Part shown: positions 46,167 through 54,272 of the stretch, one piece after another
Numbering within the stretch: the stretch's first letter is position 1
Layout of the letters: every line of letters starts with the position of its first letter
From: Flavobacteriales bacterium
GTDB taxonomy: Bacteria; Bacteroidota; Bacteroidia; Flavobacteriales_D; Parvicellaceae
DNA length: 64,000 nt
NCBI GenBank assembly: GCA_018401455.1
Contig: JAGYKU010000004.1
Span: 1-64,000, forward strand
Direction: 5' to 3'
The notes under the pieces: model-generated
Seen by the model: the letters and a program-made list of their open reading frames with translations, nothing else
Database searches by the model: none
What the model was told of the DNA's origin: nothing
Position numbers and translations under genes: made by a program

Positions 46167-47018
46167 TTAATTTACAGAAATATTCTCTTGGTTTATTCCC
46201 ATTTCAATTAGCAATTCTGTAAATAGAATTTTATTAGAAACTTGTTTTTTGGGAATTACCGTCTTTTTCATTGATGCAACATTATCATAATAGTGAAAAA
46301 TTGACCATTTGCCTTCATTGTATTCCAAAGAAGTAAGATTTTCTATCCAATCTCCACTATTCAAATACTGTACGCTTCCGTGATTGTTTTTTACTTTTCT
46401 AAATTCTGGTTGGTGAATATGTCCACAAACTACAAAATCATAACCTTGATCTATGGCAATATCAGCAGCTGTTTGTTCAAAATTATTAATGAATTTCACC
46501 GCACTTTTTACGCTATTTTTAATTTTCTTAGAAAGAGAAATCTTACCTTTTCCTAATTTTACGGAAAAGAAATTAATTACAGAATTCAACATTATCAATA
46601 AGTCATATCCTTTGCCACCAAGTTTTGCTAGCCATTTGGAATGTTTCATGGTCACATCAAATACATCACCATGAAAAAACCATGCTTTTTTACCATCTTC
46701 AAGAGTCAAGACTAATTTGTTTTGAAGTTTAAAGTTATTGAACTCTAAACCGACAAACTTTCTAAACATTTCATCGTGATTCCCTGTAAGATAATGCACT
46801 TCTTTACCAGATGATATCCACATCATCAAATGTTTGATGACCGCTGTATGGGAAGCAGGCCAATACCTTTTGCTAAATTGCCAAATATCCACAATATCAC
46901 CATTTAGGATGACTTTTTTGGGATTTACAGATTGAAGGTAAGTGAGTAATTCTTCTGCTTGACAACCATAAGTTCCAAGATGAATGTCGGAGATAACCAG
47001 AATATCAATATTTCTCAT
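46167..47018 (-). CDS. LpxH-like metallophosphoesterase
   Basis: 283 residues with the calcineurin-like metal ligands ISDIHLG, LNGDIVDIW, GNHDE, FFHGD and VCGHIHQPE. It resembles UDP-2,3-diacylglucosamine pyrophosphatase (LpxH), which makes lipid X for lipid A, but also related UDP-diacylglucosamine-like hydrolases whose role is undetermined. The 12-base distance to the OlsF-like gene suggests shared transcription, so the true substrate might be another lipid precursor. Confidence 0.85.
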   Translation of the reverse strand: MRNIDILVISDIHLGTYGCQAEELLTYLQSVNPKKVILNGDIVDIWQFSKRYWPASHTAVIKHLMMWISSGKEVHYLTGNHDEMFRKFVGLEFNNFKLQNKLVLTLEDGKKAWFFHGDVFDVTMKHSKWLAKLGGKGYDLLIMLNSVINFFSVKLGKGKISLSKKIKNSVKSAVKFINNFEQTAADIAIDQGYDFVVCGHIHQPEFRKVKNNHGSVQYLNSGDWIENLTSLEYNEGKWSIFHYYDNVASMKKTVIPKKQVSNKILFTELLIEMGINQENISVN

Positions 47019-47344
47019 GATTAGTTTTCTGCAAAACTATAGCATTAATGTATTCTAATTATGACGTGATTGTTATTTATAAATAAAATATTCAACACAT
47101 TATTTAACAGAATATTAAGTAGCCAAAACATTTTTTCTAAAAAAATTAATATTGTATTTACTAAAGAATACAAATTAAATAAAAATTAAATGTATATCCT
47201 TTTATACCAGTAAACAAATTTAACCAACATTAAGACTTTTATAATAAGACTCAAAATAGTTTAAAACAAAAAGCCAAGGTAAGGTCAGTGGGTTTCGTAT
47301 ATTTTACATTGAATTTAAAAAAATCGATTGTAAAATAGAAAGTT

Positions 47345-47445
47345 GTATCGAGACCAACATGAAAAGAGCCAAACTCCCCTCGCTTCTCGAAACAGTTCAC
47401 CAGTTGGCGCACCAATCGAAAGACCTAGCGTATTTAGTTTTATTT
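47345..47445. other. GC-richer island with hairpin potential in a 780-base gap
   Basis: Within the otherwise AT-rich gap 47019-47798, positions about 47345-47445 are much richer in G and C. They contain TCGAGA...TCTCGA arms (47349 to 47399 region) and the hairpin TTGG-CGCA-CCAA. A 52-codon ORF (47359-47517, MKRAKLPSLLETVHQLAHQS then a hydrophobic stretch) crosses it. It could be a structured RNA or a tiny membrane protein; I cannot decide. Confidence 0.35.
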
Positions 47446-47707
47446 ATTTTTTTCTTAGGAAATAGCTTGACGTATTCTAAAACATTTAAATATAATTTTA
47501 AAAACCATTACTGGTAACTTTGCGGGGAATCATAAACAAAATTTAAAAAATCAAGATTAATACAATATAATTAAAAAAAACAAAGATACCTTTTATAAAA
47601 GTTTACATCAATTCATCCCTAAGAGTTAAAAAAAACAGAATCAAACTCTATAAACAAACAACTCCATAAAAAAGTTTAAGAAAACATAAATTATTTTTAA
47701 CTTTCAC

Positions 47708-47739
47708 TTGACTTGCATTAAACTTTTACAGTACCTTTG
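47708..47739 (+). promoter_or_regulatory. Promoter of the rpoD-like gene
   Basis: TACCTTTG (47732-47739) fits TAnnTTTG, with a TTG at 47708-47710 about 21 bases before it. ATG at 47799. Confidence 0.65.
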
Positions 47740-47798
47740 CCTCCTCATTAACAAAAATGAGTTTCATTAACATTAGAATTATTCACTAAAACCGGCAA

Positions 47799-48662
47799 AT
47801 GAGACAACTTAAGATTACCAAGTCGATTACTAACAGAGAAAGTCAATCTCTAGACAAGTACTTACAAGAAATAGGAAGAGAGGAATTAATCACCGCAGAG
47901 CAAGAAGTAGAACTCGCTCAAAGAATCAAGCAAGGAGATCAAATAGCTCTTGAGAAATTGACAAAGGCAAACTTAAGATTTGTGGTTTCTGTTGCAAAAC
48001 AATACCAAAACCAAGGTTTAACATTACCAGATTTAATCAACGAAGGAAACTTAGGTTTGATTAAAGCGGCACAAAGATTTGACGAAACTAGAGGATTTAA
48101 ATTTATTTCTTACGCTGTATGGTGGATTCGTCAGTCTATCCTTCAAGCTTTAGCTGAACAATCAAGAATTGTGAGATTGCCTTTGAATCAAGTAGGTTCA
48201 TTAAATAAAATCAACAAAGCATTCTCTAGATTAGAGCAAGAATTCGAAAGAGCACCAAGCGCTGAAGAATTAGCTCAAGCTTTGGATTTGCCAGAAGATA
48301 AAATTAAAGATACTATAAAAGTAAGTGGAAGACACATTTCTGTGGATGCTCCTTTCGTTGATGGTGAAGACAATTCACTTTTAGATGTACTTGTAAATGG
48401 AGATTCTCCAAAAGCAGATAGAGAATTGATGCAAGAATCACTTCAAAAAGAAATTGAAAGATCATTATCTACACTTACAGAAAGAGAAAGAGATGTGATT
48501 AGACTTTTCTTCGGAATAGGAATGCAACACGGATTGACACTAGAAGAAATCGGAGGAAAATTCGACCTTACTAGAGAAAGAGTTAGACAAATTAAAGAGA
48601 AAGCAATTAGGAGGTTGAGACATACTTCTAGAAGCAAATTGCTTAAATCATATTTAGGATAA
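47799..48662 (+). CDS. rpoD: Primary RNA polymerase sigma factor
   Basis: 287 residues, the short Bacteroidota form lacking a long region 1.1. Region 1.2 ([20 protein letters not shown]), region 2 ([57 protein letters not shown]), region 3, and region 4 ([36 protein letters not shown]). It reads the -33/-7 promoters seen in this window. A strong promoter and terminator flank it. Confidence 0.95.
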   Translation: MRQLKITKSITNRESQSLDKYLQEIGREELITAEQEVELAQRIKQGDQIALEKLTKANLRFVVSVAKQYQNQGLTLPDLINEGNLGLIKAAQRFDETRGFKFISYAVWWIRQSILQALAEQSRIVRLPLNQVGSLNKINKAFSRLEQEFERAPSAEELAQALDLPEDKIKDTIKVSGRHISVDAPFVDGEDNSLLDVLVNGDSPKADRELMQESLQKEIERSLSTLTERERDVIRLFFGIGMQHGLTLEEIGGKFDLTRERVRQIKEKAIRRLRHTSRSKLLKSYLG

Positions 48663-48670
48663 ATTTTATA

Positions 48671-48707
48671 AAGGGTTGAAAATTAATTTTTTGACCCTTT
48701 TTTTTAG
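48671..48707 (+). terminator. Terminator after rpoD
   Basis: AAAGGGT ... ACCCTTT followed by a T run. Confidence 0.8.
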
Positions 48708-48747
48708 TGTAATTTTTTAATTATTTTATACATAACACAAAACCATA

Positions 48748-50208
48748 ATGGAAGCAACATTATCTAAAAATTTTTATGAAACAGGTCTAAATGATTACAT
48801 TAGACAAGAAAGAGCAGCAGTTGATTTGATCAACTCAGTAGGGACATTAATGTACGAAAACGGTGTTGAACTTGTTTTGTTCAGAAATCACTTAGTAAAC
48901 GTAACCATCTCAGAAGTAATCAACTTAATTGGTTATGCAAAAGATGTGGTAAAAAAACCAATCGATTTATTTACAGCAGCAGAAATTGCTAAAGCAATGT
49001 TAAATTTAGATTTAGCACCTTCAAAAATCGACATTGGTAAATTAACAAAAGATTACACTGATGAAAAAAGTTCATTCGAATCAATCAATGATTTTTTGAA
49101 CAACAAATTAGCTAATTTTATTGGACAAGACAAACATACATTCAATCCTAAAGATGTTGTGCTTTATGGATTTGGACGTATTGGTAGATTAGTTGTAAGA
49201 GAATTAATTACACAAGCAGGAAAAGGACAACAATTGCGTTTGAAAGCTGTAGTCCTGAGAAAAGTAACCAATGATGAATTAGTAAAAAGAGCCGCTTTAT
49301 TGAGCAACGACTCCGTACACGGAGCATTCAAAGGTTCGGTTGTAGTAGATACTGAAAACAAAGCCATTGTAGTAAATGGACAATCTATTTTATTTATAGA
49401 AGCTGCTAATCCAGAAGATACAGATTACACACAATATGGAATTGAAGATGCTTTATTGATTGATAGCACAGGTGTTTTTGCAGACAGAACTTCTTTAAGC
49501 AGACACTTAAAATCAAAAGGAATTGCAAAAGTATTGCTTACTGCTCCAGGAAAAGAAATTCCAAATGTAGTATATGGTATCAATCACAAAGATTTGGACT
49601 TGGAAAATGAAACTATTTTTTCAGCAGCTTCTTGTACAACCAATTGTATTTCTCCAATTCTAAAAGTTATCGAAGATAATTTAACAATAGAAAAAGGACA
49701 TATTGAAACAGTGCATGCTTACACTAACGATCAAAACCTTTTGGATAACTTTCATAAAAAACCAAGAAGAGGAAGATCTGCAGCGATTAATATGGTCATC
49801 ACTTCTACAGGTGCTGGAAATGCAGTTACAAAAGTAATACCTTCACTAAATGGTAAACTTACAGCAAATGCGGTAAGAGTACCCACTCCTAATGGTTCAT
49901 TGGCTATAATGAGTATGAATGTTGCCAAAAAAACTACACTAGCCGAAGTAAATGGGATGATTAGAAAAGCGGCTTTGGAAGGAGAATTAGTAAATCAAAT
50001 CAATTATCAAATCAATGAAGAATTAGTTTCTAACGACATCATTGGAAATACATGTGCTTCTGTTTTTGACAGCAATGCAACAATTGTTTCAAATGACGGT
50101 AAAAATGTGGTTTTATACTCTTGGTATGACAATGAATTTGGATATACCAAACAAGTGATAAGATTAGCTAAACACATTGCTAAAGTGAGAAGATTAATTT
50201 ATTATTAA
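48748..50208 (+). CDS. gap: Glyceraldehyde-3-phosphate dehydrogenase, long form
   Basis: 486 residues. About 130 extra N-terminal residues precede the NAD domain (VVLYGFGRIGRLVVREL). The catalytic Cys lies in SAASCTTNCISP (about residue 296), and the phosphate-binding TGAGNAVTKVIP and SWYDNEFGYTKQVIRLA follow. It oxidises glyceraldehyde 3-phosphate in glycolysis. The long N-terminal extension is a recognised subtype in Bacteroidota. A terminator follows directly. Confidence 0.92.
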   Translation: MEATLSKNFYETGLNDYIRQERAAVDLINSVGTLMYENGVELVLFRNHLVNVTISEVINLIGYAKDVVKKPIDLFTAAEIAKAMLNLDLAPSKIDIGKLTKDYTDEKSSFESINDFLNNKLANFIGQDKHTFNPKDVVLYGFGRIGRLVVRELITQAGKGQQLRLKAVVLRKVTNDELVKRAALLSNDSVHGAFKGSVVVDTENKAIVVNGQSILFIEAANPEDTDYTQYGIEDALLIDSTGVFADRTSLSRHLKSKGIAKVLLTAPGKEIPNVVYGINHKDLDLENETIFSAASCTTNCISPILKVIEDNLTIEKGHIETVHAYTNDQNLLDNFHKKPRRGRSAAINMVITSTGAGNAVTKVIPSLNGKLTANAVRVPTPNGSLAIMSMNVAKKTTLAEVNGMIRKAALEGELVNQINYQINEELVSNDIIGNTCASVFDSNATIVSNDGKNVVLYSWYDNEFGYTKQVIRLAKHIAKVRRLIYY

Positions 50209-50230
50209 TCATAGTTTATCATCAAAATTG

Positions 50231-50264
50231 AAAAAGTCATACTATTTAGTGTGACTTTTTTTTT
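50231..50264 (+). terminator. Terminator after gap
   Basis: AAAAGTCATACT, loop ATTT, AGTGTGACTTTT, T run. Confidence 0.85.
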
Positions 50265-50329
50265 GATTTTGTCATTTTTAAAGAAATATTATTTAAATTC
50301 GAAACGTAAAACTTAAAAACTCAAAAAAA

Positions 50330-50995
50330 ATGGCATTTTTCAAAAGAATAAAAGACATTTTCAGATCAAATGTAAATGACGCTTTAGACAAAGCAGAAGA
50401 TCCTGAAAAAATGATTAAATTGATGGTAGTTGATATGAAAGAGTCTATTACTCAATCAACAGCTGCATTAGCAAAAGCGATGGCGCATACCAAACAAATG
50501 GAAAAGAAAAGAGATTTCCATAAAGCACAATCAGAAGACTGGCAAAATAAAGCAATGGCTGCTTTGAAATCTGGAAATGAAGAATTAGCAAAGAAAGCTT
50601 TAGCAAAGAAAGCAACTGAAGATCAAAACTTTCAACAGTATGACAATATGTTTAATCAAGCCAATACAACTACCGAAAACTTGAAAGGACAATTAGATAA
50701 ATTGAAACAAAAATATGACGAAGCAAAAGCCAAAGAATCTATGTTGATTGCTAGATCTCAAAACGCTAAAGCTCAAGCCGACATCGCTAAGAATGTTGGA
50801 GGATTTAACGATAATGCATTTGCTAATTTTGATAAATTCGAATCTAAAATTCTTGAAAAAGAATCTGAAGCTGAAGCATACACAAGTATGAATGCTGCAA
50901 GCATTGAATTGGAGAATGAGTTTGCCGAATTGGAAACTAACAATGCTGTGGATTCAGAATTAGAAAAATTAAAAGAAATGATGAACAAAGGTTAA
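50330..50995 (+). CDS. PspA/IM30 family protein
   Basis: 221 residues, nearly all helical: FFKRIKDIFRSNVNDALDKA, DPEKMIKLMVVDMKESI, then long coiled-coil arms with AKAQADIAKNV, and an acidic tail. PspA/IM30 proteins polymerise on damaged inner membrane and are related to ESCRT-III. It heads a cluster with a YbjN-like protein and a GIDE-domain membrane protein, in line with a membrane-maintenance role. No psp transcription factor is nearby. Confidence 0.92.
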   Translation: MAFFKRIKDIFRSNVNDALDKAEDPEKMIKLMVVDMKESITQSTAALAKAMAHTKQMEKKRDFHKAQSEDWQNKAMAALKSGNEELAKKALAKKATEDQNFQQYDNMFNQANTTTENLKGQLDKLKQKYDEAKAKESMLIARSQNAKAQADIAKNVGGFNDNAFANFDKFESKILEKESEAEAYTSMNAASIELENEFAELETNNAVDSELEKLKEMMNKG

Positions 50996-51042
50996 TCTTT
51001 GATTCATTCCTATTAGATTATAAATATTAAAAAAATAAAGTC

Positions 51043-51486
51043 ATGCCTAAATTTCAAAAATTAATACCTGGTGAAAATCAAGAATTAACCAACGCTACTT
51101 ACAAAAAAGTAGAAGGTTATATAAGTCAATTGTTCCATGATGACGAAATCATAAAATTAGACGATATGTTTTCATTTTCTTTTGGAACTGTATCAGTAAA
51201 CATCCTAATTAGACCATGGCATACAGAAGATGTTTTGGTAGATGTATTTTCTTACATAGCAGAAGATGTTGAGCTTTCTAAAGAAGAACTAGATGAATTA
51301 TTGAGATTGAATGCTACTATTCCTTTTGGAAGTTTTGGAATTTCTATGGAAAATTCAGTAAAATTCTCATATACGCTAGCAGGAAGAAACTTAGACTTCA
51401 ATGAATTTAGCTTGCTGTTCAAATATTGCGCTTCTATTGCGTATCAGTATGATGAAAAATTTGTCGTGGATACTTTTGAATCATAA
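51043..51486 (+). CDS. YbjN/CesT-like or DUF2170-like protein
   Basis: 147 residues. The order of beta strand and helix elements, including VSVNILIRPWHTEDVLVDVF, LDELLRLNATIPFGSFGISM and FSYTLAGRNLDFNEF, fits the YbjN-like/secretion-chaperone fold; DUF2170 (YjfI), which accompanies PspA in other bacteria, is a close alternative. It lies 47 bases after pspA. Probably a PspA-associated factor, which is inference from context. Confidence 0.7.
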   Translation: MPKFQKLIPGENQELTNATYKKVEGYISQLFHDDEIIKLDDMFSFSFGTVSVNILIRPWHTEDVLVDVFSYIAEDVELSKEELDELLRLNATIPFGSFGISMENSVKFSYTLAGRNLDFNEFSLLFKYCASIAYQYDEKFVVDTFES

Positions 51487-51515
51487 AATTTAATTACAAT
51501 AAATTTTTATAAATT

Positions 51516-52292
51516 ATGTGGGTTTTTGGAGTTATTTTAATTGCTGCTGAGTTGGATTATTTTTCTATAAAAAGAAGCCTAGATGATAAGTTGATGAATC
51601 TTAAATATTTTGATTTAACAGACATCAAAAGTGTTTTGGATACTTGTCTTGGAATATCCAAAGATTTAGGAACAGGTCATTTTTCACAAATGGTAAAAGT
51701 AAAAGCTAAAGCTTTTTCTGACAATCCTATAAATGGGGTTTTCAGTAAAACACCTTGCGTTTATTACGAAGCCTGTAACTCATGAATTTGAAAAATTAGT
51801 TGAGGTAAAAGATAACAACAATAAAACATCTTTCAAGTGGGTAAAACTTCTGAGAATCTTGGCAACACCAAAGAAGGTGGTAAGTTCTTAGTCGATGACA
51901 ACTCCGAAAAAGTTTTAATAGATATCGAAGGAGCAGATTTGACTATTAAAAAAGTAATTAATAGATACGTTCCTTCAAATTCTATGGTAACTTTTGATTT
52001 TGCTACATTCAATCCTGTAATGTCTAGAGAGAGAAAATCGCTTGGATATACCGAAAATGAAAGTAGTATTTCTGTTGGTACTGAATTATTTATTGTTGGT
52101 GAATTCCATGATAGAAATGGAACTCCAACAATTACAAAACCTCAAAACAAAGAAAATCCTTTTGTAGTTTCTATTCACTCTGAAGAAAAGGTGCTTTCAA
52201 ACCTAGAATCAAAATCTAAAAACACATTATATGCATCAATTGCCTGTATGGTAATTGGTGCTATTTTAATTGTAGTGGGATTTGTACAATAA
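51516..52292 (+). pseudogene. GIDE-domain membrane protein broken by two frameshifts
   Basis: Frame one (51516-51785) has an N-terminal helix, VKAKAFSDNPINGVFSKTPCVYYEA (split here at residue 20 in reading) and stops. Bases 51772-51842 read THEFEKLVEVKDNNNKTSFKW in a second frame, and the third (to 52292) gives KTSENLGNTKEGGKFLVDD and two membrane helices at the end. One extra G near 51771 and one missing A near 51843 would restore a single protein of about 258 residues. The joined pattern matches the GIDE domain of MULAN-type proteins, found in bacteria next to stress genes. Sequencing error is a real alternative. Confidence 0.7.
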
Positions 52293-52345
52293 ATTCGTTT
52301 ATATCTAACAAATAAATGATAATTTTGTCCTAAATCTAACCAGCA

Positions 52346-52519
52346 ATGAATAAAGGAATAATAAGAATTTTAATTGGTGTATTATGCGCAGCCTATGCTT
52401 TTTACGCTATTTTTTCATCTAAAGAAGAAACCGATGCCATATTATATGTGCTAGGTGCATACGGACTTTTCTCTATTGGTCTGGGGATATATTTCGTTCA
52501 AAGAGAAAAAGGTAAATAG
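52346..52519 (+). CDS. Small two-helix membrane protein
   Basis: 57 residues: MNKGIIRILIGVLCAAYAFY is the first membrane helix and VLGAYGLFSIGLGIYFV the second, joined by a charged turn (SSKEETDA). No known family. It follows the GIDE gene by 53 bases in the same direction and may belong to the PspA cluster. Confidence 0.6.
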   Translation: MNKGIIRILIGVLCAAYAFYAIFSSKEETDAILYVLGAYGLFSIGLGIYFVQREKGK

Positions 52520-52649
52520 ATTTTCCATTTATATATCCAAAGTTTCAAATTAAAGTCACAATACAACTTATACTAAAAAGTTTTTGAATAAAATTTCGTA
52601 ATATTCAAAATAAAAATTATCTTCGAAGTGTAATATTAAAATTTAGAAC

Positions 52650-52940
52650 ATGACATTTTACGAACAAGTAAGAACTTTCTTCAAAAAGTACGACCCATCA
52701 AGAATAAGATTGGCAAGAAAAATTGCGGCTACTTATAAATCACCTAAAAGTCAAAAAGCAGTGATGAAAAGATTAAATGAAGTGTATGCTGCAGGAGGTC
52801 CAAGTAAATTTGATTTTTCTAAAACTATATCATCTCCAAAAGAAAAACCTAAGAAAATTGAAGCAGTTGAAGAAACTGAAACTGTTGAAATTGAAGAGAC
52901 AAAAGTTGAAAACGAACTTGATAATAACTGCAAGAAGTAG
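52650..52940 (+). CDS. Small charged hypothetical protein
   Basis: 96 residues, basic N-terminal half (YDPSRIRLARKIAATYKSPK) and acidic C-terminal half rich in Glu. The first half could be a small helical binding domain. No family recognised. Followed by a terminator-like hairpin. Confidence 0.65.
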   Translation: MTFYEQVRTFFKKYDPSRIRLARKIAATYKSPKSQKAVMKRLNEVYAAGGPSKFDFSKTISSPKEKPKKIEAVEETETVEIEETKVENELDNNCKK

Positions 52941-52977
52941 TTTAATTTTCTATTATTTTAAACATATTTTTATATTT

Positions 52978-53010
52978 AAAACCATCTACTAAATCGTGGG
53001 TGGTTTTTCT
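52978..53010 (+). terminator. Probable terminator
   Basis: AAACCA ... TGGTTT stem with TTTTTCTTTT after it. Closes the 52650 gene and lies just before the next gene. Confidence 0.6.
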
Positions 53011-53050
53011 TTTATTTTACTTTTGTATTTACAAATTATTAATTCATTCT

Positions 53051-54160
53051 ATGAAAAATATCATTTTATATCTTCTTATTTCTATCTTTTTTTTGGCATC
53101 TTGTAACTCAGAAGAAACTACTTCAAATACAAATGAAACAAACAAAACAAAAACTGAAGAAAAATTAAAAGAAGATTCAACTTATGCTCAATACATTGCC
53201 AAAAATAAAATAGCACAACTTACTGCAAAAGGTTTTGCATATAAATTTGGCGAACCAGATGGCGAAGGCAGCATTCTTTACAGCGTTAAATACAACGAAA
53301 ACGGTAAGATACTAGATTCATTGATTTACAACGACAATAAAGTTATTGCAATGCTATCCAATGAATATGATGTAAATGGAAACCTTCTGCTTTCGATGAT
53401 TAAAGATAGTGCTGGAAATACACAACAAAAAATCGAAAAAACTTATGATGAAAATGATCAAGTCTTAACTTTTAGGCTGGTTAAAGGAAATGAAGTCATA
53501 TACAGTCAGAAAATGACTTATGAAGATGACAAGATGACTAAAATCGTAGAGTTTGATGAGTTAGGTAACCCCAGAATTGTAACACAATATGAATACAACG
53601 AAAATGGCAAATTGATTACCAATAAAGAATCTAAAGAAAATGGTGATTTACTTAAAAAAACATCTTTTGTTTATGATCAAGATGGAAACAATTCTGTACA
53701 AACCATCTACAATTCTTTAGGTCAAGTGGCTGAGAAAAACTTTTTGAAAAATTACGACAAAAATGGAAACGCCCGTTTAGTAGAAAAATACGATAAAAAC
53801 GACAGCCTCATTGTTACCTATCAATACGAATACAATGATAAAGGTGATGAAATCAAAAGCATTATTTACGATGGGATTGGACAAATCATAAGACAAAGTA
53901 TGTCATCTTTTGATAGTAATGGCAATCAAATTGGTTTTGAAATTTACGAAGGAGGAAAAGGTTTTGTAGGTAAAGATAAAATCAAATACAATGAACAAAA
54001 TCAAGAAATTGAACTGCTAGTGATTGACAAAAATGACAAACAACTCAAAAGAAAAGTATCTTCTTACAACGAAAAAGGATTATTGAAAGAAGTCATCAAT
54101 TACGACAAATTGGATGAACCCAATTTTAAAATTTCTTTTGAATATCAGTATTTTAAATAA
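53051..54160 (+). CDS. YD-repeat lipoprotein
   Basis: 369 residues. Lipobox FFLASCNS follows a hydrophobic leader. I chose the ATG at 53051 because an upstream in-frame ATG (53000) adds a second hydrophobic stretch. Repeats of the type Y-x-x-N-G-K and E-Y-D-x-N-G (NEYDVNGNLLLSMI, YEYNENGKLITNKE, YDKNGNARLVEKYD) form a YD/RHS-like shell. No toxin domain at the end. Surface or periplasmic. The cassette-1 protein uses similar repeats. Confidence 0.8.
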   Translation: MKNIILYLLISIFFLASCNSEETTSNTNETNKTKTEEKLKEDSTYAQYIAKNKIAQLTAKGFAYKFGEPDGEGSILYSVKYNENGKILDSLIYNDNKVIAMLSNEYDVNGNLLLSMIKDSAGNTQQKIEKTYDENDQVLTFRLVKGNEVIYSQKMTYEDDKMTKIVEFDELGNPRIVTQYEYNENGKLITNKESKENGDLLKKTSFVYDQDGNNSVQTIYNSLGQVAEKNFLKNYDKNGNARLVEKYDKNDSLIVTYQYEYNDKGDEIKSIIYDGIGQIIRQSMSSFDSNGNQIGFEIYEGGKGFVGKDKIKYNEQNQEIELLVIDKNDKQLKRKVSSYNEKGLLKEVINYDKLDEPNFKISFEYQYFK

Positions 54161-54242
54161 GAATCAATTTTTATAAGTTAATTAATTTTTTCAACATTTA
54201 ACCTGTTAAGTTCATACTTAAATATATTTAATTAAAAAAATA

Positions 54243-54259
54243 TGTAATTTTGAATTACA
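54243..54259 (+). promoter_or_regulatory. Inverted repeat over the -7 element of the E1 gene
   Basis: TGTAATT-TTG-AATTACA, perfect seven-base arms. It contains TAATTTTG, which fits TAnnTTTG. Placed 14 bases before the ATG at 54273, it could be an operator that blocks the promoter. Confidence 0.5.
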
Positions 54260-54272
54260 TTACAAAAAGCCA

